Shown: positions 37,201-48,499 of the stretch, one piece after another | Position numbering within the stretch: position 1 is the stretch's first letter | Layout of the letters: every line of letters starts with the position of its first letter | Source of the DNA: Mycobacterium intermedium | Lineage (GTDB): Bacteria; Actinomycetota; Actinomycetes; Mycobacteriales; Mycobacteriaceae | NCBI RefSeq assembly: GCF_002086275.1 | Contig: NZ_MVHT01000041.1 | Span: 1 to 52,667, forward strand | DNA: 52,667 nucleotides | Reading direction: 5' to 3' | Notes under the pieces: generated by a model | The model's database searches: none | The model's input: only the letters and a program-made list of their open reading frames with translations | Told to the model about the DNA's origin: nothing | Translations under genes and position numbers: made by a program

Positions 37201-40200
37201 AACCTGGGCGACTTCAACCAGGGCTTCGGCAACAACGGCAGCAACAACATCGGGTTCGGCAACACCGGCAACAACAACATCGGCATCGGTCTTTCCGGCG
37301 ACAACCAGCAAGGGTTCGGCGGCTGGAACTCGGGTTCCGGCAACATCGGCTTGTTCAACTCGGGCACCAACAACGTCGGCTTCTTCAACTCCGGCACCGG
37401 AAACGTCGGGATCGGCAACTCGGGCGTGGGCAACCAGGGCCTCGCCAACGCCGGCACCGGCAACTGGGGCCTGTGGAACGCCGGCGAGCTCAACACCGGC
37501 ATGGGCAATGCGGGCACCGCGAACACCGGCGGGTACAACACCGGCATCGCCAACAGCGGCTTCGCCAACCCGGGCGTCTACAACACCGGCAGCTTCAACA
37601 CCGGTAGCACCAACACCGGTAGCTTCAACTCCGGCGACTACAACACCGGCAGCTTCAACACTGGCGACCTCAACACCGGCTGGGCGAACGCCGGCGACGT
37701 CAACACCGGCGCCTTCAACGCGGGCAGCTTCAACAACGGCTTCCTCTGGCGCGGCGACTACCAGGGTCTGTGGGGCACCCACACCGAGATCAACATCCCG
37801 GAGTTCTCGGTGCTGGCCTTCGACCTCAACATTCCGATCAACATTCCGATCAACCTCAACCTCGGCAGCCTGCTGCTCAACGGGTTCACGCTGCCACGCA
37901 TCACGATCAACGCCATCGGCATCACCAACTTCGGCATCGGGCCCATCTTCATTCCGCCGGTCAGCGGCATCCTGCCCGTCATCAATGTCTCCATCGGCGG
38001 CGACAGCATTTCGATCCCCATCTCCATCCGCAGCGGCGCCGGCCCGATCCGGGTTCTGCTACTGGACATTCCGGCGAACCCGGGCTTCGGGAACACGACC
38101 AGCACCCCGTCGTCCGGCTTCTTCAACTCGGGCAACGGCAGCGCCTCGGGCTTCGGGAACTTCGGCCCCAACTCGGGTTACTGGAACTCCACCTTGGAGG
38201 CCGTCGGCAACTCGGGCATGCAGAACTTCGGTTCGCTGGTGTCCGGCTGGGCGAACCTGGGCAACACCGTCTCGGGTTGGTACAACACCAGCACCGCGGA
38301 CCTGACGACCGCGGCCAACTTCTCGGGCATGTTCAACATCGGCACCGACCTGGCCGGTCTGTTCCGCGGCGTCGACGGATCGACGATCTTCAACGCGGGC
38401 CTGGCCAACGTCGGCGCGTTGAACATCGGCAGCGCGAACTTCGGCGACTTCAACCTCGGCAGCGCCAACTCCGGTAGCAACAACATCGGCTTCGGCAACA
38501 TCGGCTTCAACAACATCGGCTTCGGCAACATCGGCGACAACAACATCGGGTTCGGCAACATGGGCCCGGGCCTGACCGCCGCGCTCAACAACATCGGCTT
38601 CGGCAACATCGGCGACAGCAACTTCGGCTGGGGCAACACCGGCAGCGGCAACATCGGCTTCGGCAACACCGGCGACGGCAACATCGGCATCGGGCTCACC
38701 GGCACCGGCCAGGTCGGACTCGGCCCATTGAACTTCGGCCTGGACAACATGGGCCTGTTCAACTTCGGCGACAACAACATTGGCCTTTCCAACGCCGGCG
38801 ACTTCAACATCGGCATCGGCAACACCGGCACCAACAACATCGGCTTCTTCAACACCGGCTCCAACAACATCGGCATCGGAATCACCGGCGACGGCCTGCA
38901 AGGGTTCGAATCGCTGAACTCCGGGATCGCCAACACCGGCTTCTTCAACTCCGGCACCGGCAACTGGGGCTTGTTCAACTCCGGCACCGGCAACATCGGG
39001 TTCTTCAACTCCGGCAACGGCAACGTCGGCATCGGCAACATGGGTAACGGCGGCTTCGGTATCGGCCTGTCCGGCGACAACCAGATCGGCATCGGGGGCA
39101 CCAACTCCGGCAGCTTCAACATCGGCCTGTTCAACTCCGGCACCGGCAACGTCGGATTCGGCAACTCCGGCACCGGAAACTGGGGCATCGTCAACACCGG
39201 CACCGGCAACACCGGGATCGGCAACACCGGCACCTGGAACTCGGGCTTCTTCAACACTGGCAACTTCAACACCGGTCTGGTCAACCCGGGCGACTACAAC
39301 ACCGGCCTCTTCAACTTCGGCGCCTTCAACACCGGCTGGGCCAACCTGGGCGACTTCAACACCGGTGCCTACAACCCCGGCAACTACAACACCGGCTGGG
39401 CCAACGTCGGCGACTTCAACACCGGCAGCTTCAGCACCGGCAGCCAGAACAACGGCATGCTCTGGCGCGCCGACCGCCAAGGCCTGCTGTGGGCCAACTA
39501 CACCATGGTCGCGCAGCGGACCACCGGCTTCCTGACGGTCGAGGTTCCGGTCCACATCCCGATCACCGTCAGCATCACCCCGGTGTCCATCCCCGCGATC
39601 ACGATTCCTTCGTTCGGCGCCTTCGGCACGCTCGACCTAGGCATCCTCAGCGGCACCGTCATCGCCAACGTCAACCCCATCAACCTCCACGGCGGCGACG
39701 TCAACGCGCCGCAGAACACGCCGATCACCTTGAGCTTCGGGGACACCAACCCGGCGGTGATCACGATCAACATCGGCAATCCCCCGCCGTACGGACCCGG
39801 CAACCCGCAAACCCTCATCAACATCGTCGGCAACTTCGGCGGCGGACCCGCCTACATCCCGCTCATCGACCTGGTGCCCCAGCCGGGCTTCTTCAACCAG
39901 ACCAGCGGACTGTCGTCGGGCTTCCTCAACTGGGGCCAGGGCAGCGCGTCGGGCCTGCAGAACTTCGGCAACAACTCGGGCATCTTCAACTTCGCCACCG
40001 CGCTGGTCGGCAACTCTGGCCTGCAGAACTACGGGACGCTGCAGTCCGGCTTCGCCAACCTCGGCAACACCATCTCCGGTTGGCTCAACACCGGCACCGG
40101 CACCCCCGGAAACCCGTCCATCATCTCGGGATTCGACAACATCGGCTCCTTCCTGGCCGGTTGGTTCCAAGACGGTGCCAGCTCAACGACTTTCAACGTG

Positions 40201-41688
40201 GGCCTGGCCAACCTCGGATTCTGGAACTTCGGCAGCGCCGACATCGGCGTCTACAACGTGGGCAGCGGCAACATCGGCGCCTTCAACATCGGCAACGGCA
40301 ATGTCGGCGACTACAACCTGGGCGGCGGCAACATCGGCGGCTTCAACATCGGTTGGGGCAACATCGGCAGCGGCAACTGGGGCTTCGGCAACGCCGGCCC
40401 GGGGCTCTCGGCGGCCATCCAGAACATCGGCTTCGGCAACACCGGCAGCTTCAACATCGGTTGGGGCAACACCGGCACCAACAACATCGGCTTCGGCAAC
40501 ACCGGCGACGGGAACATCGGCATCGGCCTTACCGGCAACGCGCTCACCGGATTTGGCGGCTGGAACTCAGGCGACGGCAACGTCGGCCTGTTCAACTCCG
40601 GCACCAACAACTTCGGTATCGGCAACTCCGGCAACGGCAACTGGGGCCTGTTCAACTCCGGCGAGTACAACACCGGCATCGGCAACACCGGCACCGTCAA
40701 CACCGGCTTCTTCAACGCCGGCATGGTCAACACCGGTATCGGCAACACCGGCAACTTCAACACCGGTTTCTACAACACCGGCCACTTCAACACCGGGAGC
40801 TTCAACCCGGGCGACTACAACACCGGCGACTTCAACCAGGGCGACTACAACACCGGTTGGTTCAACACCGGCAACTCCAACACCGGTATCGGAAACTCCG
40901 GCAACGTCAACACCGGCTTCTTCATCGGCGGCAACTACAGCAACGGCGCCTTTTGGCGAGGCGACTACCAGGGCCTGGGCGGCTTCGAGTACCGGACCAC
41001 CATTCCCGAAATCCCTTGGGACTACGACGTTCAGGGCAATATCGAGATTCCGATCACCGGCACGATCAACGCCATCACCCAGGACATGTTCACCCTGTCC
41101 CAGTTCTCCATTCCGCTCAGCCTGCAGATCACGGTCTGCATCATCTACATCCCGTTCGTCGGATGTGTACTCAGCGGCACCCTTCCGCCGTTCCACATCT
41201 ACACCATCGAGGTCGGGCCCTACACCATCGATCCGAGCGTCCTCAACCCCGAGACGCCGCTCAACATGGTCATCCAGAACCCGCTCAGCTTCCACGGTTC
41301 GGGCACGGTGGGGCCGTTCGAGCTCAGCTTCGGGTGGCAGGGGCAACCGGGCTTCTTCAACTCGACCGACACCCCGTCGTCGGGCTTCTTCAACTCCGGT
41401 GCGGGCGGCGCGTCCGGCTTCTTCAACGACGCCGCCGACGGCGCCGTGTCGGGTATCGGAAATGCGTTCGCCCAGGTGTCGGGCATGTTCAACGCCGGCG
41501 GTCCGGGACTGTCGGGCTTCCAGAACTTCGGCACCCTGGAATCGGGCTGGGCGAACCTGGGCAACTTCATTTCCGGCTTCTACAACAGCACCGTGCTGGA
41601 CATCCTTACCCAAGCCTTCCTCTCCGGCTTCGGTAACTACGGCGACCACCTGTCCGGCATCCTGCAGGACAACGTGTTGGTGCCCTAG
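31204..41688 (+). CDS. Giant PPE-MPTR protein (PPE8-like), 3,494 residues
   Basis: The N-terminal ~180 residues form a PPE domain: PPE at residues 7-9, the helical-hairpin WxG (WQG) at 57-59, and a C-terminal [14 protein letters not shown] segment. No PE partner precedes it. The rest is MPTR sequence (NxGxGNxG pentapeptide-type repeats), predicted to form long right-handed beta-helices. It is interrupted by seven non-repeat segments, six of them opening with W-R-(G/A) at W413, W1247, W1712, W2182, W2754 and W3251, the other opening near residue 803. After each comes a [13 protein letters not shown]/NLGNxxSG block. It is probably exported by ESX-5 to the cell surface. It resembles M. tuberculosis PPE8 (about 3,300 residues) beside hspR. 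The gene is intact, with no frameshift. Confidence 0.95.
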   Translation: MSFAVLPPEINSARLFLGAGLGPMLDAAAAWQGLAAELGQAANSFASVTSGLVEDVWQGPAAAAMAGMAAPYAGWLNTAAAQADQAATQVRLAAAAFEAAQAATVHPEIIAANRSTFVQLVMSNVLGQNAPAIAAAEAQYEMMWTQDVAAMFAYHAGAADAVAVLAPFFEPFERLADIFLPRFLHTFRNLGFANIGFGNIGMGNVGDSNFGSGNFGSGNIGSGNRGNNNIGFGNFGPALTTGFNNIGFGNTGSGNIGFGNTGNNNIGFGNTGDGNTGIGLVGNAMNGFGGWNSGTGNIGLFNSGTNNIGIGNSGTGNWGIGNSGNSYNTGIGNSGDANTGFFNAGVANTGWGNVGNYNTGSFNPGSANTGGFNQGNFNTGWLNSGNYNTGVSNSGNVNTGFWNSGNYNNGFLWRGDGQGYFFTGGPGYFNSTTTPSSGFFNSGDGAVSGFFVSGTNASGIFNTSEGFVSGFATSGMNSSGLINSGNTVSGIWNTSFLAVGTPAFISGVFNNGANISGFFGGPASPANYGFGNIGRNNFGFGNVGNANFGNGNFGDGNVGLGNFGAVNLGSGNIGNSNLGSGNLGSFNYGGGNLGSFNFGFGNLGSYNIGRGNFGSNNFGFANAGSFNQGFANAGSNNVGFANTGNNNYGIGLTGDNQIGFGALNSGLGNSGLFNSGTGNVGFFNSGTNNFGIGNSGTGNWGFYNAGINNWGFDNPGISNTGFLNAGTFNTGIGNTGSFNTGWYNTGGFNTGGFNVGDFNSGSYNVGDTNSGNFNPGNTNTGFFNTGNVNTGFSNSGNFNNGFGESLDNQGWIGIDLTYHTPGMDIDQSMVIPVNMVMTFPTMQIPVTEAGAIFPYTTYLGGLFYLGPITLSTSYLNTPTVVLSIGGPTVSVPISIIGAVESREIVFLRVPAAPGFGNTTTNPSSGFFNSGAGGVSGFQNFGQNISGMWNSGPASMGALGVSGFQNYGAQLSGFANLGNSISGIYNTSVLDLVTPANISGLYNIGQNMSGLFNTPMGQIFNVGFANLGASNFGDGNLGGFNFGSGNIGSSNFGDGNIGSFNFGSGNIGSGNFGFGNLGDFNLGFGNSGSNNIGLGNTGDNNIGFGNTGNNNVGIGLIGNSQQGFGGWNSGTGNIGFFNSGTNNIGIGNSGTGNFGIGNSGELNTGIGNAGRVNTGMFNTGMFNTGVGNPGNYNTGCYNTGDFNTGIANRGDYNTGWYNVGDYSTGFANQGDIDTGAFITGNMGNGFFWRGPEQGLWGGGYRIHIPEIPAHVTVEVPIDIPITAGFTNTVYDGITVSNVPFGLAINIGLPLFNGEVNSLTIPRVTISGPQVNFRIGSDTTMVRVPATASIGPADWTLLDIKPTTGFFNTSALPSSGFYNGGPGTVSGISNIGANISGFQNVSLNGASGFNNYGELLSGFANLGNSVSGYYNTGIGAPANLSGFYNVGSNLSGGFINMAPPPGPQVFNVGLGNVGNNNIGFGNVGDNNVGFGNTGNNNIGFGNLGNFNVGAGNLGDYNNGLGNLGNLNVGWGNAGDLNQGLGNAGDANQGWGNTGSNNIGFANTGNNNIGIGITASNQQGFGGWNSGTGNVGLFNSGTNNAGFFNSGTGNVGIGNSGTGNWGIGNAGFTNTGLFNSGNINTGWFNPGNVNTGIGNTGNYNSGSFNAGSFNTGSFNVGWYNTGWSNTGNYNTGFANQGNVNTGSYNSGNYSNGMFWRGDYQGLWGTNFTESIPDTPIPVNLRVPIFLDIPITGSLGLLTVSSFTIPSLSVDINVIGVDFNRVVSVSSITIPTLRINLPNIGIRIGTTHDSGAPLINITGNGGLLPIELPFIDVPVAPGFWNRTILASSGFFNNGPGTVSGFGNTGSNTSGFFNLSSGTSGISGYKNFGEFLSGVSNLGNTVSGFLNTGTLGFALPSNVSGYGNIGVDLSGFLGNNPLSNIGVANIGFNNIGFGNVGNGNIGFGNVGDGNFGSGNIGNLNIFSGNRGDANFGFGNLGSNNFGLGNLGDFNQGFGNNGSNNIGFGNTGNNNIGIGLSGDNQQGFGGWNSGSGNIGLFNSGTNNVGFFNSGTGNVGIGNSGVGNQGLANAGTGNWGLWNAGELNTGMGNAGTANTGGYNTGIANSGFANPGVYNTGSFNTGSTNTGSFNSGDYNTGSFNTGDLNTGWANAGDVNTGAFNAGSFNNGFLWRGDYQGLWGTHTEINIPEFSVLAFDLNIPINIPINLNLGSLLLNGFTLPRITINAIGITNFGIGPIFIPPVSGILPVINVSIGGDSISIPISIRSGAGPIRVLLLDIPANPGFGNTTSTPSSGFFNSGNGSASGFGNFGPNSGYWNSTLEAVGNSGMQNFGSLVSGWANLGNTVSGWYNTSTADLTTAANFSGMFNIGTDLAGLFRGVDGSTIFNAGLANVGALNIGSANFGDFNLGSANSGSNNIGFGNIGFNNIGFGNIGDNNIGFGNMGPGLTAALNNIGFGNIGDSNFGWGNTGSGNIGFGNTGDGNIGIGLTGTGQVGLGPLNFGLDNMGLFNFGDNNIGLSNAGDFNIGIGNTGTNNIGFFNTGSNNIGIGITGDGLQGFESLNSGIANTGFFNSGTGNWGLFNSGTGNIGFFNSGNGNVGIGNMGNGGFGIGLSGDNQIGIGGTNSGSFNIGLFNSGTGNVGFGNSGTGNWGIVNTGTGNTGIGNTGTWNSGFFNTGNFNTGLVNPGDYNTGLFNFGAFNTGWANLGDFNTGAYNPGNYNTGWANVGDFNTGSFSTGSQNNGMLWRADRQGLLWANYTMVAQRTTGFLTVEVPVHIPITVSITPVSIPAITIPSFGAFGTLDLGILSGTVIANVNPINLHGGDVNAPQNTPITLSFGDTNPAVITINIGNPPPYGPGNPQTLINIVGNFGGGPAYIPLIDLVPQPGFFNQTSGLSSGFLNWGQGSASGLQNFGNNSGIFNFATALVGNSGLQNYGTLQSGFANLGNTISGWLNTGTGTPGNPSIISGFDNIGSFLAGWFQDGASSTTFNVGLANLGFWNFGSADIGVYNVGSGNIGAFNIGNGNVGDYNLGGGNIGGFNIGWGNIGSGNWGFGNAGPGLSAAIQNIGFGNTGSFNIGWGNTGTNNIGFGNTGDGNIGIGLTGNALTGFGGWNSGDGNVGLFNSGTNNFGIGNSGNGNWGLFNSGEYNTGIGNTGTVNTGFFNAGMVNTGIGNTGNFNTGFYNTGHFNTGSFNPGDYNTGDFNQGDYNTGWFNTGNSNTGIGNSGNVNTGFFIGGNYSNGAFWRGDYQGLGGFEYRTTIPEIPWDYDVQGNIEIPITGTINAITQDMFTLSQFSIPLSLQITVCIIYIPFVGCVLSGTLPPFHIYTIEVGPYTIDPSVLNPETPLNMVIQNPLSFHGSGTVGPFELSFGWQGQPGFFNSTDTPSSGFFNSGAGGASGFFNDAADGAVSGIGNAFAQVSGMFNAGGPGLSGFQNFGTLESGWANLGNFISGFYNSTVLDILTQAFLSGFGNYGDHLSGILQDNVLVP
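31780..41650 (+). repeat. MPTR coding repeat arrays inside the PPE gene
   Basis: Long runs of 15-bp units close to (g/a)gcaac-N-(c)ggc encode Asn-x-Gly-x-Gly-Asn-x-Gly patterns. The arrays are organised in seven higher-order units of roughly 1.2-1.7 kb, each with an array, a non-repeat insert and a hydrophobic VSGFxNxG tail. The strict codon use (aac, ggc) makes long open frames in all phases, which explains the large antisense ORFs here. It is a likely site of recombination and assembly error. Confidence 0.9.
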
Positions 41689-41718
41689 GCCGTTCGGCCG
41701 TCACGGCGGTGGCACCGC

Positions 41719-42102
41719 TCAGCGGTTGCGCGGCTTCCAGACGACCAAGGCGGTGCTCTTCGGCACCACCGCAACTTCGCGGCGTTGCTTGGCACGCAAG
41801 GCCGCCAGCTCCTCTGACATCTCCTGCAAGCGCGCCTGCAACGCCTCGACTTGGTTGGTCAGCTCGATGATCCGCTTGATGCCCGCGAGGTTGACGCCCT
41901 CGTCCTGCGAAAGGCGCTGCACCTCACGCAGCAGTTCCACGTCGTGCTGCGAATAACGCCGCCCGCCACCGGAAGTGCGCTGCGGACTGACCAGGCCGAG
42001 CCGGTCGTAGGTGCGCAGGGTCTGCGCGTGCATTCCGGCCAGCTCGGCGGCCACCGAGATCATGAAGGTCCGAGCTTCTTCCCTTTTCTGGTGCTTGGCC
42101 AT
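41719..42102 (-). CDS. hspR: HspR, MerR-family heat shock repressor
   Basis: The 127-residue repressor has a MerR-type winged helix-turn-helix (AAELAGMHAQTLRTYDRLGLVSPQRTSGGGRRYSQHDVELLREVQ) and a C-terminal coiled coil (about residues 78-105, ELTNQVEALQARLQEM). HspR binds HAIR operators with DnaK as co-repressor and so forms a feedback loop. Its ATG overlaps the dnaJ1 stop (ATGA). It is the last gene of the dnaK operon; HAIR sites lie upstream of dnaK and clpB in this window. Confidence 0.96.
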   Translation of the reverse strand: MAKHQKREEARTFMISVAAELAGMHAQTLRTYDRLGLVSPQRTSGGGRRYSQHDVELLREVQRLSQDEGVNLAGIKRIIELTNQVEALQARLQEMSEELAALRAKQRREVAVVPKSTALVVWKPRNR

Positions 42103-43268
42103 CAGCGGTTACCTGCCCATCCCGCCCTTGGGTTGAATCCACTGGCTCTTTCGGCCGCCGCGTAGGCTTCCAGCGCCTCTTGGGCGGCGCCTTCCAGGTT
42201 CGGTGGAACGGCGACCTTGACGGTTACGAGCAGGTCACCACTTCCGCCGCTGCGCTTGGGCACACCCCGGCCGCGGACCCGCAGGATGCGGCCATCGGCG
42301 GTGCCCTTCGGCACCCGAACCCCGACGGTACCGTCCAATGTCGGCACCGAAAGCGTTGAGCCCAAAGCTAATTCGTGGAAGCTAACCGGGACCGTCACGG
42401 TGAGGTCGTCGCCGTCACGCCCGAACACCTTGTCGGGGCGTACATGCACCGTCACATACAGGTCACCCGAGGGCGCCCCACGCAAGCCCGCCTCACCCTG
42501 GCCGGCCAACCGGATTCGCTGTCCGTCCTCGACGCCCGGCGGAATCCGCACATTGATGGTGCGGGTTCGCGTGGTGACTCCGGTGCCTTTGCACTCGTCG
42601 CAGGGGTGCTCGATGATCGAGCCGCTGCCCCGACAGTCGGTGCACGGTTCGGAGAAGCCGAACGCACCCTGATTGCGGTTGATCACACCGGCGCCGTTGC
42701 AGGTGGCACACACCTTTGGGCTGGTGCCCGGACGCGCGCCGCTGCCGTGGCAGTTGGTGCACGGCGCCGGGCTGGTGAGCCGCAACGGCATCGCCACACC
42801 CTTGGCGGCCTCGACGAAATCGAGTTCGGTCTCGGTCTCCAGATCGTTTCCGCGCCGCGGCCGGCTAGGCCGGGGACTTGCGCCGCGTCCGAACAGGCCG
42901 CCGAACAAGTCCCCGATGTTGGTGCCGCCGCCCCGGCTGGCGGCGTCGAACAGGTCGTTGAGGTTGAACTCAACGCCGTCGCCGCCGCCGAAGCCGCCGA
43001 AACCACCGGTGTCAAAGCGCCGCCGACCGAACCCGCCGTTGGCGAAGAGCCGCCGGGTTTCGTCGTACTCCTTCTTCTTCGCCTCGTCCGACAAGACGCT
43101 GTAGGCCTCGGACACCGCCTTGAACCGCTCTGCGCCCTCGGGATTCTTGTCCGGATGAAACTCCGAAGCCAGCTTGCGGTACGCCTTCTTGATCTGGTCC
43201 TCAGTAGCGTCAGGAGAGACGCCTAGCTCCTTGTAGAAGTCTTTTTCGACCCATTCACGCTGGGCCAT
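42102..43268 (-). CDS. dnaJ1: DnaJ1 co-chaperone
   Basis: The 388-residue Hsp40 has a J domain with HPD (FHPDKN) near residue 38 and a Gly/Phe-rich linker (about 75-130). Four zinc-finger repeats of the CxxCxGxG type follow ([36 protein letters not shown]), and then the substrate-binding C-terminal domains. It stimulates DnaK ATPase. The start is the ATG at 43268, 41 bp after the grpE stop. Confidence 0.97.
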   Translation of the reverse strand: MAQREWVEKDFYKELGVSPDATEDQIKKAYRKLASEFHPDKNPEGAERFKAVSEAYSVLSDEAKKKEYDETRRLFANGGFGRRRFDTGGFGGFGGGDGVEFNLNDLFDAASRGGGTNIGDLFGGLFGRGASPRPSRPRRGNDLETETELDFVEAAKGVAMPLRLTSPAPCTNCHGSGARPGTSPKVCATCNGAGVINRNQGAFGFSEPCTDCRGSGSIIEHPCDECKGTGVTTRTRTINVRIPPGVEDGQRIRLAGQGEAGLRGAPSGDLYVTVHVRPDKVFGRDGDDLTVTVPVSFHELALGSTLSVPTLDGTVGVRVPKGTADGRILRVRGRGVPKRSGGSGDLLVTVKVAVPPNLEGAAQEALEAYAAAERASGFNPRAGWAGNR

Positions 43269-43309
43269 GTCGCGTCACCCCCTCTCACCTTTCCCGTTGA
43301 TTTTGAGCC

Positions 43310-43998
43310 CTATTCGCCCGAGCCGCTGTCTTTATCACCCGAGTCGGCCTGCTCGCTTTCGAGGATCTGCTCGAAAGGGTCAACAGCAGGCGCTTTCTCG
43401 GCTTCGCCGGAAGGCGTGTCAACCGTGTCGACGACGCCGACGAGCGCGTGCCGCAGCACCTGCTCGCCCAGTCGGTAACCCTGCCGCATGACAGTGCCGA
43501 TCACCGGCCTTGAGTTCGGGCCGCCGTCACCTTCGTGCTGCACGGCCTCGTGCAACGCCGGGTCGAAGTCCTCGCCTTCGGCGCCGAACGGCTTCAGCCC
43601 GAGACCGGACAGAGCGCTGGCCAGCTTGTCGGCGACCGACTTCAGCGGGCCGGACTCCAGATCGCCGTGCTTGCGGGCGCGGTCGAGATCGTCGAGCACG
43701 CCCAGCAATTGGCTGACGACGGTGGCCTTGGCCCGGTCCGCCGCCGCCTGCTGGTCGCGCAGCGCCCGCTTGCGGTAGTTGGCGAAATCGGCCTGTACCC
43801 GTTGCAGATCGCGCACCAACTCGGCGGCCTTGTCCGCCTCTTCCGGCGTTTCGCCCGCGAACTCCCCGGCGGCCTTCCCTCCCGGCGAATTGCCGGGAGG
43901 GGTCTGCCGAACTTCACCCGTCTGGGGGTCGATCCGCCGCTTGTCGGTGACGGTTACCGGCTCTTGCTGGCCGTCATGCGGTGTTTCGTTTCCGCCCG

Positions 43999-44002
<4 letters not shown>
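43310..44002 (-). CDS. grpE: GrpE nucleotide exchange factor
   Basis: The 230-residue DnaK nucleotide exchange factor has a disordered N-terminus, a long coiled coil (about residues 57-100, with [20 protein letters not shown]), and the four-helix/beta-wing domain ([28 protein letters not shown]). Its GTG start overlaps the dnaK stop (GTGA), implying translational coupling. The acidic C-terminal tail ([14 protein letters not shown]) is longer than in E. coli but usual for mycobacteria. Confidence 0.96.
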
Positions 44003-45876
<1,874 letters not shown>

Positions 45877-45917
45877 AGTGATTCCTCCTGAGTAAATAGC
45901 CTGTTCTTTTGCACTAT

Positions 45918-45938
45918 GCTGAGTGAACCCCGCTCAAG
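45918..45938. promoter_or_regulatory. HAIR element 2 (HspR operator) proximal to dnaK
   Basis: The repeat gctgagt-N7-gctcaag matches the HspR operator pattern CTTGAGT-N7-ACTCAAG with a few mismatches. It lies 42 bp before the dnaK start, inside the predicted leader or over a proximal promoter. Confidence 0.7.
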
Positions 45939-45972
45939 ACTGCTCCTGACGAGGATCTCCTGTCAACCCAAG

Positions 45973-45993
45973 CTTGAGTCTGGTTCGCTCAAC
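45973..45993. promoter_or_regulatory. HAIR element 1 (HspR operator) distal to dnaK
   Basis: cttgagt-N7-gctcaac matches the HspR operator consensus almost exactly. It is centred about 55 bp upstream of HAIR element 2, and it falls just downstream of the predicted stress-type transcript start. Confidence 0.85.
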
Positions 45994-46007
45994 TTGCTGA
46001 CCATGCT

Positions 46008-46034
46008 AACGCGGGTAGTTCGCGTCTTGTTCCC
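46008..46034 (-). promoter_or_regulatory. SigH/SigE-like promoter of dnaK
   Basis: On the minus strand GGGAAC (46034-46029) is followed after 17 nt by CGTT (46011-46008), the same GGGAACA-N16-CGTT layout as at clpB. Transcription would start near 46001, with both HAIR sites in the downstream leader region. Confidence 0.65.
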
Positions 46035-46065
46035 GGGTTTGCACAAGTTGTTTGCGGGTTTGCAC
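46034..46065. repeat. Pair of 11-bp direct repeats upstream of the dnaK promoter
   Basis: cgggtttgcac occurs at 46034-46044 and 46055-46065, exactly 21 bp (two helical turns) apart and immediately behind the -35 box of the dnaK stress promoter. This phasing suits an activator binding one face of the helix. The remaining ~150 bp up to the TetR operator hold no recognisable gene. Confidence 0.6.
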
Positions 46066-46218
46066 CTGAGCGATCGGCGCGGGACGCAGCCACAGTCAAC
46101 CGGGTGGCCTGTCTTAATGGGGGCGGGTTTTCTCTTCCCTGGGGAAGCTCCACACCACACCTCAAGTCCAGCAGGTCAAGCACCTTTCCGGAACTCACCC
46201 TGCACACACCCGGGCGCT

Positions 46219-46244
46219 AGTAACAGAGCGAACGCTCTGTTACT
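46219..46244. promoter_or_regulatory. 26-bp near-contiguous palindrome, probable TetR operator
   Basis: Perfect 12-bp arms (agtaacagagcg and cgctctgttact) flank a 2-bp centre, 9 bp before the ATG of the TetR gene. This size and position are typical of autoregulatory TetR-family operators, here controlling the tetR-isomerase pair. Confidence 0.85.
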
Positions 46245-46253
46245 GTCTGATGA

Positions 46254-46880
46254 ATGCCCCGCCCCCGCGTGTACGACACGGACCGCGTGCTGGACGCGGC
46301 CGAGTCGCTGGCCGTCACGTCCGGCCCGGCGGCGGTGACCATCCGCGCGATCAGCGCGGCCGTCGGCGTTTCCAACGGCGCGGTGTACCACACGTTCGGG
46401 TCGCGGGCGGGACTGCTGGGCCGAGTGTGGCTACGGGCCGGTCGCCGCTTCCTCGACGCCCAAACCGCGTTAGTCGATCAGGCGCTGTCGGCGCCGGGCC
46501 GACAGGCCGGAGTGGACGCGGTCGTCGCCGCCGCCGACGCGCCCGCGGTGTTCGCCGAGCAGTATCCGAACTCGTCGATGCTGCTTCTGGTGGTCCGTCG
46601 AGAGGAGCTGCTCGAACCGGATCTGCCCGATGAAATCGGTTCTGAGATAAAGACGCTCGAGACGCGGTTGATAGGCCTGATGATCCGGTTGGCGCTGCGC
46701 GTATGGGAACGCAAGGATGCCGGAGCCGTCGACACCATCACCACGTGCATCGTCGACCTGCCCACCGCGATCCTGCTGCGCCGAAACCGCCTGGGCAGCA
46801 GTACCGCACGCGAGCAACTCCGCGCCGCCGTGACAGCAGTACTGGACATCGGTCCGCCACCAGAAAGGACAGCAGCGTGA
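46254..46880 (+). CDS. TetR-family transcriptional regulator
   Basis: The 208-residue protein has an N-terminal helix-turn-helix (TIRAISAAVGVSNGAVYHTFGSRAGLLGRVW) and a ligand-binding C-terminal domain of about residues 60-200. The ATG at 46254 gives the family-typical RVLDAAESLAVTSGPAAVTIRAI N-terminus. Its TGA overlaps the GTG of the following isomerase gene, so they are co-expressed. The ligand may be an acyl-CoA, as in FadR-type TetR proteins, inferred from the partner only. Confidence 0.9.
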   Translation: MPRPRVYDTDRVLDAAESLAVTSGPAAVTIRAISAAVGVSNGAVYHTFGSRAGLLGRVWLRAGRRFLDAQTALVDQALSAPGRQAGVDAVVAAADAPAVFAEQYPNSSMLLLVVRREELLEPDLPDEIGSEIKTLETRLIGLMIRLALRVWERKDAGAVDTITTCIVDLPTAILLRRNRLGSSTAREQLRAAVTAVLDIGPPPERTAA

Positions 46881-47533
46881 CGATCACCCTGACCTATGCC
46901 GAAAAGATCGCCATTCTTGACCTCGGTGACGACGAAAACCGTTTCTCGCCAGGCTTTCTCGATGAAATCGAGACCAAGCTCGACGAGATCGTCGCCAGCC
47001 GTCCGCACGGCCTGGTCACCACCGCGACCGGCAAGTTCTACACCAACGGCCTGGACCTGGACTGGCTGGGCGCACACGGTGACCAGACCCAGTGGTACGT
47101 CGGGCGGGTCCAGGGCCTACTGGCCCGCGTGCTCACCCTGCCGATTCCGACTGCGGCCGCCGTCGTCGGGCACGCGTTCGGCGCGGGCGCAATGTTGGCG
47201 GTCGCCCACGACTTCCGGGTGATGCGCGCCGACCGGGGCTACTTCTGCTTCCCCGAGGTCGACATCAACATTCCGTTCACCCCGGGTATGGCCGCACTGA
47301 TCCAGGCCAAGCTGGCTCCGCAGACGGCGGTCGCCTCGATGACGACGGGCCGCCGCTTCGGTGGCGTCGACGCCGCAAGCATCGGAATCGTCGACGCCAC
47401 CGCGGCCGAGGGTGCCGTGACCGCCGCCGCCGTCGAACTGCTGCGCCCGCTGGGCGCCAAGGACCAGGGCACGCTGGGTGCCATCAAACAGACGATGTTC
47501 GGCGAAGCGGTCAAGGCACTCACCGCGATCTGA
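46877..47533 (+). CDS. Enoyl-CoA isomerase-like crotonase-fold protein
   Basis: The 218-residue crotonase-fold protein resembles eukaryotic peroxisomal delta3,delta2-enoyl-CoA isomerases (KFYTNGLDLDWL, GHAFGAGAMLAVAHDFRVM, FPEVDINIPF). The first hydratase Glu is replaced (GAGAML instead of GGGCEL), while the second (FPEVD) is kept, which fits double-bond isomerisation rather than hydration. The GTG at 46877 has AAAGGA upstream and overlaps the TetR stop. It converges with the LysR gene, overlapping by 14 bp. Confidence 0.82.
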   Translation: MTITLTYAEKIAILDLGDDENRFSPGFLDEIETKLDEIVASRPHGLVTTATGKFYTNGLDLDWLGAHGDQTQWYVGRVQGLLARVLTLPIPTAAAVVGHAFGAGAMLAVAHDFRVMRADRGYFCFPEVDINIPFTPGMAALIQAKLAPQTAVASMTTGRRFGGVDAASIGIVDATAAEGAVTAAAVELLRPLGAKDQGTLGAIKQTMFGEAVKALTAI

Positions 47534-48416
47534 GCTCGTCCTCGATCAGGGCCAGCAGCGCCCTAGCGGCCGCGCTGGGCGGTCGGGCCGCCGACGTGGC
47601 GACATAGAGGCGCCAAGTCAGGTCCTGATCGGCGATGCGGACCGTCACCAGGCCCGAGTCGTCGATGCCGTCGAGGATGGACCAGCTCAAGAATCCGACA
47701 CCCAGCCCGTTCCGGATGTAGCCCGCGGCCGTGCCAAGGTCGGCGACCTCGATCGTGACCGTCCGCTCTACACCGGCGGCCGCGAACGCCTTGTCGACCA
47801 CCGCCCTGGTGCCGTATCCCGGCGGGCTGTCGACGAACGGCAAGCCGGCCAGCGCGGACAGCGGCACCTCGCCTCGACTCGCCAGCGGATGCCCGGCCGG
47901 GACCACCAATAGCAGGGGGACGGCCGCGACGAGCCGTGCCCGCAGGTCGGTCGGCGGCGCCCCGGTGAAGACGAGGAATGCGATGTCCAGATCGCCGTCG
48001 CGCAGTTGCCGGGCCAGGCCCGCCGATCCCGCGCTGGCCGCGCGCAGCTGGACCAGCACCTCGGGGTGCCGCCGGTGCAATTCGGCCAGCAGCGCAGGCA
48101 GGTCGATGACGGTGATCGAAGTAAGGGTTCCGACGGTGACGGCGCCGCGGACGGCCCCGCGGGTGGCATTGACGGCATCCTTGGCCGCGCGGGCGGCGTC
48201 GAGGGTCGCGCGGGCGTGCGGGCGCAACTCCTGGCCCGCCGGAGTGAGCGCCGTGCCCGTGGGGTGCCGAACGAAAAGTTCCGCGCCCAGTTCGCGTTCG
48301 AGCGCCTTGATGGTCGCCGAGACGCCCGATTGGACGACGTTCAGTTGCCGGGCGGCCCGGGTGAAGCTCAGGTTGTCCGCGACGGCCAGGAAATATTCGA
48401 GCTGGCGGAGCTCCAT
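47520..48416 (-). CDS. LysR-family transcriptional regulator
   Basis: The 298-residue regulator has a textbook N-terminal helix-turn-helix (QLEYFLAVADNLSFTRAARQLNVVQSGVSATIKALERELG) and a two-lobed effector domain. It is divergent from the aldehyde dehydrogenase gene across 83 bp and probably controls the three-gene set on the other side. The effector may be an aromatic or aldehyde-related compound, inferred from the neighbours. Confidence 0.92.
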   Translation of the reverse strand: MELRQLEYFLAVADNLSFTRAARQLNVVQSGVSATIKALERELGAELFVRHPTGTALTPAGQELRPHARATLDAARAAKDAVNATRGAVRGAVTVGTLTSITVIDLPALLAELHRRHPEVLVQLRAASAGSAGLARQLRDGDLDIAFLVFTGAPPTDLRARLVAAVPLLLVVPAGHPLASRGEVPLSALAGLPFVDSPPGYGTRAVVDKAFAAAGVERTVTIEVADLGTAAGYIRNGLGVGFLSWSILDGIDDSGLVTVRIADQDLTWRLYVATSAARPPSAAARALLALIEDELRSR

Positions 48417-48450
48417 CCAGCGATTATCACGGATCGTGCTGGCAACTATC

Positions 48451-48461
48451 TGAAAGTTTCA
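48451..48461. promoter_or_regulatory. Short palindrome in the LysR/aldehyde dehydrogenase spacer
   Basis: tgaaa-g-tttca is an exact 5-bp inverted repeat with a 1-bp centre, in the AT-richest part of the spacer, 48 bp before the dehydrogenase start. It may be part of the LysR binding site, although LysR sites are usually longer. Confidence 0.4.
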
Positions 48462-48499
48462 TTGGCTGCGATGCCTAACTCCGGCGTAGCTTCGGCGCA

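Noticed and set aside
34111..37782. 1,223-residue minus-strand open frame (and a 498-residue one at 38059-39555)
   Set aside because: These are shadows of the MPTR repeat: regular aac/ggc codons on the plus strand exclude stops in other frames. Their composition (V-A-G-V repeats) mirrors the repeat and no start signal or family similarity is seen.
39489..41636. Large plus-strand frames (715 and 593 residues) overlapping the PPE gene in other phases
   Set aside because: Arg/Gln/His-rich or Ser/Thr/Ala-rich translations of the same repeat DNA in the wrong frame.
31204..41688. The NxGxGNxG repeat DNA as a CRISPR array or non-coding satellite
   Set aside because: It is in frame with a PPE domain for its whole length, and unit spacing is in multiples of codons with no unique spacers.
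46080..46210. A possible tRNA or small RNA gene between dnaK and tetR
   Set aside because: No cloverleaf, CCA end or clear promoter-terminator pair could be identified by eye.
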